From Aureococcus anophagefferens (Eukaryota; Sar; Pelagophyceae; Pelagomonadales; Pelagomonadaceae), in contig NW_008705627.1 of assembly GCF_000186865.1 (NCBI RefSeq), forward strand, positions 41,166-69,282: a stretch of DNA of 28,117 nucleotides, written 5' to 3'. Made by a program: the position numbers and the translations under genes. Each line of letters begins with the position of its first letter. The stretch's first letter is position 1. Below, one piece after another: positions 8,583 to 18,900 of the stretch. The notes under the pieces are model-generated. The model saw only the letters and a list, made by a program, of their open reading frames with translations, was not told the DNA's origin and did no database searches.

Positions 8583-9411
8583 ATGGATTCGGGCTGCGGC
8601 GCGTCGCCGTGCGGCGGTGGCCCCGCTTTGGACCCAGCCGGCGCGGGCAGCCTTGGCGTTTGAGCTTGGCCAATCAGCGTTCGAGGCGACGTTGGCTTTT
8701 GGCAGCGCTGAAACTCAGTCGAGGCCTCGAGCACTCGCACCCGCGCTACGCCGCTCGACCTCCTCGCCCAGGCGCTCGCGCCGACGCCGACGCCGGCGGC
8801 GTCGCGTCCTTCCTTCGTCCGCGCGCTCGTCGCGTCGGTGCCCGCGTCGGCGCCCTCGCCGCCGCCCGCGAAGCGCCGCCGACCGCCGGCGGTAACGGCG
8901 CGCGGCGACCAGAGTGTCTTCGCGCCGAAGGTGCGCCGCCCCTCCCGCCCCTCCCCCCCTCGAGAGTCCCGCGCGAGGGCGCGCAGCCCCCACCCGGAGG
9001 GCCCGAGCTGGAATTCGCAGCGCGGCCGTCGCCACAACCTTCGGGCCAGGCGTCGGTCCGCGCGCGGTCCTCTCGTGGCCCCGGAGGGTGGGCCCTCGAG
9101 AGACGACGGGTCGCTCGCGCGCGTCGCTCGCGCACGCCGTCGCTCGCGCGCCGTCTGCCCGCCGGTCCGCCACCTCCCCGTCGTCCGCGCGCGGCGCGCG
9201 CGTCCGTTCGCTCGGGGCTCGTCCGTTCGCTCGGAGCCGCGAGCACGAGCACGACCCGCGCCGGTCCCGCGTGTAGGGCGCCGCGTCCCCCGCCCCCATC
9301 GACGCCATCCTCCAGCAACAAAAAACCTACTTCAAGACTCGGAGAGGGAAGCGGGCCGGCCTGAAGCACAAGAAAGGAGGGGCGGGGTTCATCAGCCCCG
9401 CGCGCGCGTGA
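8583..9411 (+). CDS. Possible small basic protein, function unknown
   Basis: Proposed exons are 8583-8655, 8719-8930 and 9277-9411. The first intron (63 bp) would be GC-AG and the second (346 bp) GT-AG. They join to about 139 residues: a Gly/Ala-rich start (MDSGCGASPCGGGG), a middle part with LDLLAQALAPTPTP and a basic stretch (AKRRRPP), and a convincing last exon (IDAILQQQKTYFKTRRGKRA, then GLKHKKGGAGFISPARA and TGA). The last exon is the best-supported piece because it is Lys-rich in an otherwise Arg/Ala/Pro-biased background. The long second intron may hide another exon. I do not recognise the protein; the model starts just beyond repeat copy 1. Confidence 0.35.
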
Positions 9412-9452
9412 CGTCGACGAAGTAGAGGAGAACTAAGTCACGCTCTACTAAT

Positions 9453-10541
9453 ATGCCGCCTAAGGCGGCGGCGAAGAAGACGAAGAAGAAGAAGGCGAAG
9501 CGCAAGGCCTTCGACGACGTCACGAACGGCGCCGCGTCGTCGTCCGCGGAGAAGAAGACGAAGAAGGAGAAGACCTTCGAGCGCGTGAACGTCGACGACG
9601 TCTTCATCGCCGACCTGCAGTCGGCCTTCGCGGGCCTCACGGAGGGCGCGCCGTCGTCGGGCGACGAGCGCCGCGCGTTCTTCGTGAACCTCGTCAACAA
9701 CCAGCGCAGCATCACGGACGAGCTCACGCGGAAGCTCGGCGTCTTCGAGCTCCGGTCGTTCCCGGCCGCGACGGCGGAGGAGATCGTGAGCGAGATCTGC
9801 GTCTTCCTCCTCATGAACTTTGACGTGCCCACGAACCACCCGGGCAACGGAGTCACGAACCCGAAGAACGGCTGCGTGATATGGCTCCGCCAAGGCCAGT
9901 GGACAGCCTTCGAGAAATTTGAAATGATAAAGCAGGCGGACGCGAGCACGATCGCCGCTAAGCTGCTCGTCATGGACCGCATCCCGCTCATCACGAAGGT
10001 GACTGAGCACGGCCCGGACGCCGAGTTCGTCGAGATCATCCGACGCGCTTCGGGAGGGGACGCCAAGGCGAAAGCCGGGGGTCTCCTCAAGCAATACTAT
10101 TTGATGATCATGGCCATGTTCGAGCTGCACGCCTGCGCGCGAGGCGCGCCGGCGCGCGTCGTCGGCGTCGGCGCGGAGTCGCGCAAGCTCTGCGATTGTT
10201 TCTGGTCGACTCTCTCTACCGTCAAGGTGATAGGGATGATCATGCACCCAGACAAGTGGCACCGCGGCCCGAGCAAACTCGAGGCCGCCAAGATCACGGC
10301 CGAGGAGCTCGACAAGTCTGGTTTCGAGACCGAGCGCTTGGAGCACGTCGCGCTGGACGACTGCGCGACGAACATCGCGCGCGCGTGCGGCGTGCAGCTC
10401 CTCGAAGGCTCGGGCATCACGTTCTTCACGCGCTGCTTCGACCGCATCGACCCTGATATTATTAAAGCCGCGCGGCGCAGCGCACCATCTCGCTTTTTTT
10501 GGACACGGCACCTATTTCGTGCTGGCCGGGGGTGGAGCTGA
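9453..10541 (+). CDS. Unrecognised protein with basic N-terminus, 3' end replaced by repeat copy 2
   Basis: A single open frame encodes 362 residues. It starts at an ATG with a Lys-rich, NLS-like leader (MPPKAAAKKTKKKKAKRKAF). It then has a well-mixed globular body with helical blocks (FIADLQSAFAGLTEG, AEEIVSEICVFLLMNFDVP, GGLLKQYYLMIMAMFELHACA) and conserved-looking aromatic patches (NGCVIWLRQGQWTAFEKFEM). It is less Arg/Ala-skewed than its neighbours. I do not recognise the family. The true coding sequence probably ends near 10493: the last 16 codons (FFWTRHLFRAGRGWS and stop) lie in the repeat unit, and the same residues occur in frame at the start of repeat copy 1. The gene is therefore either truncated by insertion or has a large intron containing the repeat, in which case 11767-12519 could be its continuation. 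Confidence 0.6.
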   Translation: MPPKAAAKKTKKKKAKRKAFDDVTNGAASSSAEKKTKKEKTFERVNVDDVFIADLQSAFAGLTEGAPSSGDERRAFFVNLVNNQRSITDELTRKLGVFELRSFPAATAEEIVSEICVFLLMNFDVPTNHPGNGVTNPKNGCVIWLRQGQWTAFEKFEMIKQADASTIAAKLLVMDRIPLITKVTEHGPDAEFVEIIRRASGGDAKAKAGGLLKQYYLMIMAMFELHACARGAPARVVGVGAESRKLCDCFWSTLSTVKVIGMIMHPDKWHRGPSKLEAAKITAEELDKSGFETERLEHVALDDCATNIARACGVQLLEGSGITFFTRCFDRIDPDIIKAARRSAPSRFFWTRHLFRAGRGWS

Positions 10542-11784
10542 AACGCCGACAGTGTCGGCGTTTGAGGATGAGGCTCCGACAGGCCAAGTCTTGCGATGTG
10601 TGCGCCCCCTGGAGGCCCACCGGCGGTCACACCGTGTCCTAGGGGTTCACATGGACGCCGCTGACCCGCGGCGCGCACCAATTCGGTGCCGGCGGCGCGA
10701 GCCGCAACGGTTTCGGACCGAGCGCGACGCCGTGGCGCCGGGGCCAGAGCGGCGCCCGCCGACGCCGTGGACCGTACCCGCGCCCCACACACGCCCACCG
10801 TATGCTGATCGACGCGCTCCGCCGAAAGATCGTTGGAAATCGCTGGGAATCCGGCCGCGGCGCGCCGCGAACTCGCTCCGCCGTAGCGCGACACCGTGGC
10901 GCCGAGGGCCAGGGCGGCGCCCGCCGACGCCGTGGACCGTACCGGCGGCCCAGACACGCCCACCGTATGTTGTTCGACGCGCTCCAACAACAAATTGTTG
11001 GAAATCGCTGGGAATCCGGCTGCGGCGCGCCGCGAACTCGCTCCGCCGTCGCGCGAGGACGCGCCGCTCGGCCGTCCGCGCGCAATTTTGCATCGACCGA
11101 TCACCATCGCTGTGTTCCGTCGGACGCATCGGCATCATGGAGCTCGTCGAGGGCGACCCTCACGGTTTTGGACGACCGCGCGCCGCGCGACGCTCGCCGA
11201 GATCGTCGCGACCGAGAACCAGCGGACGGCCACCGCGGCCCTGATGCGGCCCCGTCCGCGCCTCGCTCGGGGCCTCTGTCGGTCGCGCGTCCATCGCCAG
11301 TTACGAACGTCGCCGCGGGTTGCTGGGCAGATGCAGAGAGAGCCTTTTGGCACGCCCAGGGTCCCAAAACGGCTGTATTTTCACCTAAATTCATGCCAAT
11401 ATGGCTCGTTTGAGCGGCAGCTTGGCCCAGCTGGCTTTCTGCCAGCCCCGTTGTGTTTCTCCTACCTACGCCCCTGGAGCCTCGCGGCTCCTCCTGGGCT
11501 TGCTGGTCGCAGGCCAGCTACTTTTTTTGGCCAAACAGGCCAATTTTGGGCATCTTCTCAGCACAGGACCACTCATGATGATGGTGCTTCGGTACTACTC
11601 TCACGGAGTTCGAGGGACGCAGCAAGGTCCCCACCTTCTTTCTTTTACGCCTCCGGCGCCTTCGGCGCCTCTTCGGCGCCTCCGGCGCCGTTCCGGCGCC
11701 TTCGGCGCCGGTTTTTTTCTTTTTTTTTCCTCTTTTTTTCTCTTTTTTTGGTCTCTGCCAGCATGAAAAAAGTGCCCTTTTTTT
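10494..11784 (-). repeat. Full copy 2 of the 1.27-kb dispersed repeat
   Basis: Same architecture as copy 1: T run (10494-10500), ggacacggcacc, B part with two subrepeats of about 164 bp (from 10726 and 10890), A part, GGCGCC modules (11649-11711, six here against four in the other copies), pyrimidine tract and cagcatgaaaaaagtgcc. It interrupts the open frame that begins at 9453. No 8-bp or longer target duplication was evident between the flanks (catctcgc and cactcacg). Confidence 0.85.
10541..10563. other. 23-bp palindrome in repeat copy 2, with compensatory changes
   Basis: Arms are aaacgccgaca and tgtcggcgttt around one central base. Relative to copy 1, the fifth base of the left arm changed T to G and its partner in the right arm changed A to C, so pairing is kept. 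Confidence 0.75.
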
Positions 11785-11901
11785 CCACTCACGGCATCAT
11801 CGAATGTTGAGGATGCGAGAAAACGCCAATCGCATCGTCACCGCGCGCTGCGCCGAGACGACGATGCGCGCTCGCAGGTCCACGACGTGCGCTCCCAGCG
11901 C

Positions 11902-12519
11902 ATGGTCGAGGCGTGGCAGCCCGGCGGCTTCATGCGCCTGTGGTGGGACGCGCTCTCGGAGCAGGAGCAGCTGGACCACATGCAGGGCGCGCGCGACGGC
12001 CGCGACGCGTGGTGGGCCGCGCTCTCGGAGCAGGAGCAGCTCGACCACGCGCTGCGCTTCCCGAACCAGCAGCCCGACTTCGTCCCGCGCTACGCGACGG
12101 CCGAGGCCCGCCTCGAGGCCAACTGCGCCCGCGCCAACGAGCGCTATGCCAAGGTGAGGGTCGCCGAGCTCACGTGTCGGCTCCCGGACCCCCCGGAGCA
12201 GGAGCCGCGCGAGTGCGAGTGCCTCCTGCCCCAAATAAACTTCCACAGATACGCGCCGCGCAAGCTGCTGGAGTGCTTCAAGTGCTGCGAGGTCGCGGCC
12301 GCGCTCCTCGCGGACCAGCGGCTCCTGCCGAAGAAGTCGGACGACGCGTGGTACCCGACGCCCAAGGCGCTCGCGCGCGCGGCGAACGTTGTGACCGCGG
12401 GCTTCGAGCCGGGCAAGTCGCCCTTCCCGCGCGTCTACGACCTCGAGTGCGAATTGTTCACGCCCAAGGCGACGAAGGACCGGAAGGAGCGGCTGGCGAA
12501 ATCGTCGGCCGGCGCCTAG
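11902..12519 (+). CDS. Unrecognised protein with an internal WW-SEQEQLDH duplication
   Basis: The frame is open from 11767; the first in-frame ATG is at 11902 and the stop at 12517-12519, giving 205 residues from that Met. Upstream residues (SNVEDARKRQSHRHRALRRD) also look like protein, so the real start may be an upstream exon. Near the N-terminus a motif is duplicated: WWDALSEQEQLDH and WWAALSEQEQLDH (residues about 14-50). A Cys-containing middle follows (ECECLLPQINFHRY, ECFKCCEVAAALLAD), then a Lys-rich tail. I do not recognise the family. It could be the 3' part of the gene that begins at 9453, separated from it by repeat copy 2. Confidence 0.5.
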   Translation: MVEAWQPGGFMRLWWDALSEQEQLDHMQGARDGRDAWWAALSEQEQLDHALRFPNQQPDFVPRYATAEARLEANCARANERYAKVRVAELTCRLPDPPEQEPRECECLLPQINFHRYAPRKLLECFKCCEVAAALLADQRLLPKKSDDAWYPTPKALARAANVVTAGFEPGKSPFPRVYDLECELFTPKATKDRKERLAKSSAGA

Positions 12520-12920
12520 TCGCGCGCGCCCGGGGACCTTCTAGTGCAGAGCCCCTATTTAACATTATGCACCACTCTCTCAGAGCTCTCTCTCTCTAAG
12601 GCGCCCGCGGGCGCTTGGGGCTCTCCGTGAAAAAACGCAGCTGCAAGATAACACTCACAACGGTCACAACACGATAAATCACCGTAGTCCGCCTGGAAAC
12701 AGCATCCTAATGGATTTTCGTGGCCGCCTCCCCGGGGTCCGGAGTGGCGTGAGTTGTGTTTTCAGCATGCAGTTCCTTAGTAGTACTAGTAGACCCCTCG
12801 CGCCTCCCTGTTTGAAGGGGGAGGGAAAGCTTGTAATGTTCTATTTTGTGGACACGGTCTATACGATGGCGCCTCAATTGACCCGGGGACCAGCTTGCTG
12901 CACGCTCACCCACATTCCCC
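12520..12920. other. Intergenic region, no gene seen
   Basis: This lies between convergent genes. It contains a short CT repeat (agctctctctctct near 12585), the palindrome gcgcccgcgggcgc (about 12601-12614) and AT-richer unique sequence. The open frame from 12710 does not look like protein. Nothing resembles a tRNA or snRNA that I can recognise. Confidence 0.5.
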
Positions 12921-15900
12921 TCAGCTTTTGGCGAAGCGCCGCTTGAGCTCGGCGCGCTTGTCGCGGACGGCCATAGCGCTCGCGATCGCGGCGTCGAGCT
13001 CGGGCGACTTGCGCTCGACGGCCCTCGCTTGGTGGAGCGCGTCGTCGAGGCCCGCGAGGTCGACGCGGGAGAAGTCGTTGTGGCGCTCGTCGGCGACGTG
13101 CGACGCGGCGCCGGGGTCCTGGAGCGCGTCCCGGAGGCGCTCGAGCGCGTCGCGACCTGGGCAGGACAAGGGTGATTCAACGTCGCTTCAACGTGAGTGT
13201 TCCGCGCGCGCGCGTTCCGGAAAAAGCATTCACGCTTCGAGACCGTTCCGAGAGATGATCGCTCGTCCAAAAATCAGCCGAAAAAAGTGGAAACCGGCCG
13301 AGAAAGGAGCCTTTGAAGTTGGGAATTTCGCTCTCTTGTCCTGCCCTGGTCGCGACGGGCGACGTCATCGCCGGCGCCGCGGACGACGGCGACGTGGTGT
13401 GCGGCGAAGCGCGCGAGGCCAAAGGAGTCCGCAACCTCCCGAAGCGCGTGGTACTTGGTCGCGAGGTGGAGGTGCGCGAGGAAGTCCGTGACCTTGTGCC
13501 GCCGCGCCTCGTCGAGGAGCCGGCGCTGCGCCGACGCGCGACCGCGTGCGGCTGCGAGGCGCCGCCCGAGGCGCGCGATGCTGGCGAGGCGGCGCAGTTC
13601 GGGCTCGTCACACGGCACCTCGGCTGCCACGGTATCCGACTCTTGCGGGCGGGAACCCGCGAAGGTCCGCGATCGCGGCGTCGAGCTCGGGCGACTTGCG
13701 CTCGACCGCGCCTCACTCTGACGCCCGCGCGCTCCTGGTCCGAAATTCCGTGAACGCCAAGGTGCCCGGCTCTTGGCGACGACGGTGCGGACGGCCGCGT
13801 CGTAGGCGACGGCGGCCCGGACCTCGCCGTGCTCGACGAGGCAGTGCGTGTAGAGCGCCGCGGCCTCAAAGTGCGACACGGCCGCGAGCACGCGGCCGAC
13901 GCGTGGCAGCGGCGGCGCGGCCGCCGCGGCCGGGCCGTCGAGGCGCGCGAGAATCGTGCGCCAGGCGAGCGCGAGCTCGGCGGCCGCGACGAGGGCCGCC
14001 TCGCGGGGCCCGCGCGCCGCGGGCCGCGCGCGGCGCGCGACGCGGAGCGCGGCGCCGAGGCGCACGACGTCCACGCGCGCGCAGACGAGCGTCGTCTCGC
14101 GCCAGAGCGCGCGCGCGCGGGCGCCGTCGCCGCGGCCGAGGTCGAGGGCCGCGCCGAGGTCCGCGGCGTCGGCGGGCGGCCGCGTCTCCGGCCGGCCGTC
14201 CGCGAGCGCGGCCGCGAGGAGCTCCGCCGCGTCGTGGCGGTCCGCGAGGGACCGCGCGAGCCGCGTCTGGGGCCCGAGGAGGCCGTGGTCGAGGCCCCCG
14301 TCGCGGAGGCGCAGCGCGAGGGCCGCCTTGACCGCGCGCCAGTCTCGGAGGCGAAGCGCGCAGTGGAGCGCGAGGCACGCGGCGGCCGTCGCGTACGCGG
14401 CGCGCGCGTCCCGCGGGAGCCGGTGACGCTGCGCTCGCGCGGCGGCGAGTGCGCCGCGCAGCGCGACGAGCTGGCGCCGCCACGCGCGGTCCTCGACGAT
14501 CGACGGCGCGTCCGCGTCCAGCGCCCAGGGCGACGCGCCGCCGGGCTCGAGGAAGGGCACGGCGGGCCAGGGCGCGCCGCGCGGGACGCCGGGGCCGCCG
14601 CGCGCGCGCCACGCGGCGACGCCCGGGTCCTGCGAATCCCAGAGGTACTCAAAGTCCGCCGCGACGGGGTCCTCGACGAGGCACGGCGCGGCGAAGTCTT
14701 CGGCGGCGTCGTGCGCGCCGCCCGCGCCCGACGAGAAGGCCGCGGCCGCGCAGCTCGCGCGGAGTCCCGCGAGGACTCGATGGTGCTCGAACTCGGCGCT
14801 GAGCCTCGCGGCGTCGTCCGCGACGAGCTCGACGTAAGCGTGCTCGTACTCCTGCATGCGCCAGGGCGCCGCGAGGAGCTCGGCGGCGGCGGCGGCGAGC
14901 CCCGCCGCGGCTGCGGCGCCCGCGCGCCACTCGCGGCGCGCGAGGCGCCGCCGCGCGTCGGCGCAGGCCCGGAGCGTCGCCGCGACGTGCGCCGCGCAGG
15001 GAAGCGTTCGGAGGCCGAGGCCCGCGGCGCCGTCCCAGGCCTCCGCGAGGACGCGGTCCGCGGCGCCGGCGTCTAGCGCGCGCGCACCGGGCGACCCGAC
15101 GGGCCCCGCCAGGCGCATGGCGGCGAGCGCGCCCCGCGCCGCGGCGCAGAACTGGATGAAGTGGAGGCTCAGGGCCGCGTAGGCGAGCTCGAGCGCGGCC
15201 GCGGGGTGGCGGCGCCGAAGCCGGCCGAGCGACGCAAGCGTCGGCGCGAGCGCCGAGTCGCGCGCGAGCTGCGTCGCGCCGGGCGCGTCCGCGCGAATCT
15301 CCACGGCGACGGCGGCGCCCGCCGCGTCGGGCCCCGCGGCCGCGGCCTCGACGGCCGCGGCGCGCGCGTCGACCCAGAGCCGGTCTGCGAGCGCGCCCGT
15401 GTCGACGAGGCGGTCGTGGACGGAGCCGCCGGCGAAGCGCGCGACCTCGCGCGCGCCGTCAGGGCCGTGGAGCGCGTCGAGGATGGCCGCGCCCGTCGGC
15501 CCCGCGTAGAGCGCGGCGCGGACGCAGACGAGGAGCCGCGCCTGCTGGAGCAGGGCGAAGGCGAGGGGTGAGAGCTGCGCGTGGTGCGGCCCGGCGCCGC
15601 CGGCGCAGTCGCCGGGCCACGCCGCGCCGCGGTCCCGGCTCGCGCGGCGGGGCGCCCAGTGCCACTCGCCGTCGAGCGCGACGGCGGCCCGCGCGACGCC
15701 TTGCAAGCGCGCGTACTCGGCGTCGCCGCCGCCGTAGTCAGCGTCGAGGCGCAGCTCGCGCTGGTCTTCGTCGGCCGCGTCGCCGCGGAAGGTCCGCGCG
15801 AGGAGTCGCGCGTCGCGGCCGGAGACGCGGAGGCCGTGGCGGCCGGCGATCGCGGACGCGGACGTCGGCCGCGCGGCCGCGGCCGCGACGACGCGCGCGA

Positions 15901-18900
15901 GGAGCGCGGGGCCCACGTCCGCGCGCGGCGACTCGGCGTGGAAGTAGGCCGCGTCGCACCGGCCCGTGTCGCAGTCGAGCGCGCGGCCGAGGCTCGCGCG
16001 GACGCGCCGGTCCTCGAGCGCGACGCGCGCGAGGCGGACCTCGCGCGCGACCTCGGCGAGACCGCGGGCGACGCGGAGGCGGCCGTCGCCAGGGCCCTCG
16101 ACCTCGTCGCGGTCGTGGGGCCGCTCGTCGTAGCGTGCGAGCACCTACGAGAAGAACACGGCCCTGGAGCGAGAGCCTCGACCTCTCGCGCGCTCTCGAA
16201 AACACGTTTCGGGAGAAGGACGCGGCCGAGCACGTCCGTGTGGTCGACGGCGCGCGAGCCGTCGCCCCCGAAGGCCGCCTCCGCGAGCACGTCGCCGCCG
16301 AGTTCCCGTAGGCGACAGATCCGGTCGAGCACGCCGCGCACGGACGTGTCGCCGCGCGCGAGGTCGCCGATGCCGAGGCCGCCGAGATGGGCCGGCGGCG
16401 CGTAGGCGAGCGCATCGCCCGCGGCGCACCGGGCGGCGCACTCAAAGAACTCCCACTCGCCGCGCGCCACGCGCGCGCGGAGCGCGAGCACGCACGCGCC
16501 GAGGTAGGCCGCGGCGGCGACGGCGGCGTCGCGCGGCGCGAGTGCCACGGCCGCGGAGCGCCGCGAGGCCCGGGTCCGCGGCGCCGCCCATCGCCGCGGC
16601 GGCGGGGCCGCGGAGCGCGCCGGCCCGGAGCGCGGCCTGGAGCGCGTGCATCGTCTCGACGAACGCGACGTGGCGCTCGACGAACCGGACCTCGCGGCTC
16701 GCCTGCGCGTGCACGTGCTCGCGGCGTCGGGCCGGGGGAGGAGGGGGGGGACGCGGCGCCGCGCTGCCCGGATATCGCCGAGCGGGACGAGCGCCGCGTC
16801 GTCGGGCGAGAAGGCCGTGCACAGGCGCACGCTCACGCGGACACTCCGCGCGCCGCCGACGGCGAGCGCCCCGCCGACGGCACGCGCGCCGTCGCGCGAG
16901 AAGGCCGTCCACGGCGGCCGCGCGGCCGCCGGCGGGACGTCGCCGTCGCCGCCGACGCGGCGGCCGTCGGCGGGCCGCGCCGGAAGGGCCGCGCAGTTGG
17001 CGACGGGGCAGGCGCCGCCCCCGTCACGCGCGCCGACGCGGCCCGCGCGGAAGCCCGCGAAGACCTCGGCCATGGCGGCGAGCGCGCGGCCATGGTCCAA
17101 GTTCTCGCGCGCGGCGCCGCGCCGGAGGTGCGCCGCGACGCACATCGCGCGGAGCGCGCGGAGCGCCGACGCGGCCGCGAGGAGCAGGCGGACCCTGGAG
17201 ACGTCGTAGCCGTTGACGTTCGCGACCGCGCCGCCGGGCGCGGCCACCGCGAGGGCCTCGAGGGCCTCGCCCGCGCGCTTCACGGCGCCGACGACCATGC
17301 CGACCTGCGCGCCGGACACGGCCGCGGCCTCGGGCGCGCCGGCGACGCCGCGGCGGCACGAGCACGCAGCCCGGACGGCGGCGAGCGCGTCGGCCGCCGC
17401 GGCGCGCGCCTGTGGCGAATTCAACCACTGGTCAGGGGGTCCACCAAACTTCAAAATTCTAGCTCGGTTCGATCGAAGTCGATTCGGGTGATTTTTGGAC
17501 GAGTGCGTTTCTCTCATCGAGCTCTCCACGGATCGCACAAGCCGTTGCGTCGAGACGGTCGGTAAGCTCACGTTGAAGTCGGATTGAAGATTTGAATTCG
17601 GCGCAGGCCAACGGCTAGGACGGCCCAGGCCGCGCGCGCCGCGCCGACGAGCGCGCCGGGCGCCTCGCCGCCGCCTTCTTCGTCGTCCGCGAACGCGTCG
17701 CGCGCGGGCGCGGGCGCGGGCGGCGCGCCCGGCGCGCCGGCCCGGACGGCGCCGGTGGCGCCGCCGGGCGCCGCGAGGTAGCCGTCGCTCCGCGCGGCCG
17801 CGCCGGGCGGCGGCGCCGAGTCGTCGGGCACCGCGGGCTCGCGCGAGCCGCGCCGGAGGCACGCGACGGCGGCCTCGGCCGCGCGGCAGCCGTCGAGGGC
17901 CGCCGCGAGGGCCCGCGCACTGAGGAGGAGCCGCTCGGTGTAGCGCGTCCGCCAGGGTCCGAGGCTCAGGTCCGCGAGCGCCGCGCGCGCCGCGGAGCGC
18001 GCTCCGCGGAGCGCTCGCGCGGCGTCCGCGAGCGCCGCGCCCGCGGGCGGGGTCCCGCCGCAGATCGCCGCGCAGGCGGCGTGCAGCGCCGGCGCCAGGA
18101 GGCGCCGCGCCTCGCGCTCGACGGCGAACTGCGCCGCGCCCGCGCCGCGGTTCAGGAACTTGTAGCGGTGCGCGTCGTCGACGCGCGCGGCCTCGTGGCG
18201 GAGCGCGGCGAGCGCGGACCGCGCGGCGGCGACGAGGCGCCCGACGCCGGCGCTCGTCGCGCCGCAGTAGGCCGCCGCGGCGGCGGCGCCGGCGCCCGCG
18301 AGAGCCGCGTCCTCGTCGCCGACGGCCGCGAGCGCGCCGCGGAGGTCCGAGACGACGCGGCGGGCGACGCGAAGCCGCTGGAGCCGCCGGAGGGGCGGGG
18401 TGCCGGCACCGTCGTCGTCGTCGTCGTCGTCGGCGCCGTCCCAGGACGCGCCCGCGGCGCCGTCGGCCTCGAGGAGCCGCGCGAGCCGCGCGAGGCCGTC
18501 GACGAGGGGGCCGGATTTCAACGCGCGGAGATCTAGACGGGTCGGATCCCCATCGCCGCCGTCTCGCGGGTCGCCGTCGCCGCCGCCGAGGAGCCACGCG
18601 CTCCGCTCGCCGCGGAGGCCGCGCGTCGCCGCGTCCCACGCGCGCGCGCAGTCGAAGAAGCGGAGCTCGCGCGCGAACGCGCGCGCCTCGCGGAGCTGGC
18701 CCGCGCCCGCGCGCGTCGCGCCCGCGGCCGCGGCCTCGGCCGCGCCGGCGCCGTCGAGGCCCGCGACGTCGCGGAACTCGGCGTAGGCGTAGCGGAGCAG
18801 GTCCTGAAATCAACCAGTGGAATGGACGCGTCCAGCAAAACTTCAAACCTCTCTATCTCGGCCAAATCGAAGTCGATTCGGCTGATTTTTGGACGAATCG

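Noticed and set aside
7336..11810. Open frames shared by the repeat copies (for example 10896-11810) as a conserved protein
   Set aside because: Frame-changing differences between copies and arginine/proline-biased composition argue for non-coding sequence; shared frames follow from shared DNA.
12520..12920. Small RNA gene in the gap between convergent genes
   Set aside because: I could not find a tRNA cloverleaf or a recognisable snRNA/snoRNA box set.
16145..16221. Introner in the fifth intron of the giant gene
   Set aside because: It is short (77 bp) and has neither a border duplication nor inverted ends; an ordinary GT-AG intron fits.
16540..16600. Programmed ribosomal frameshift in the giant gene
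   Set aside because: No slippery heptamer followed by a clear pseudoknot is visible; a sequencing error in GC-rich DNA is simpler.
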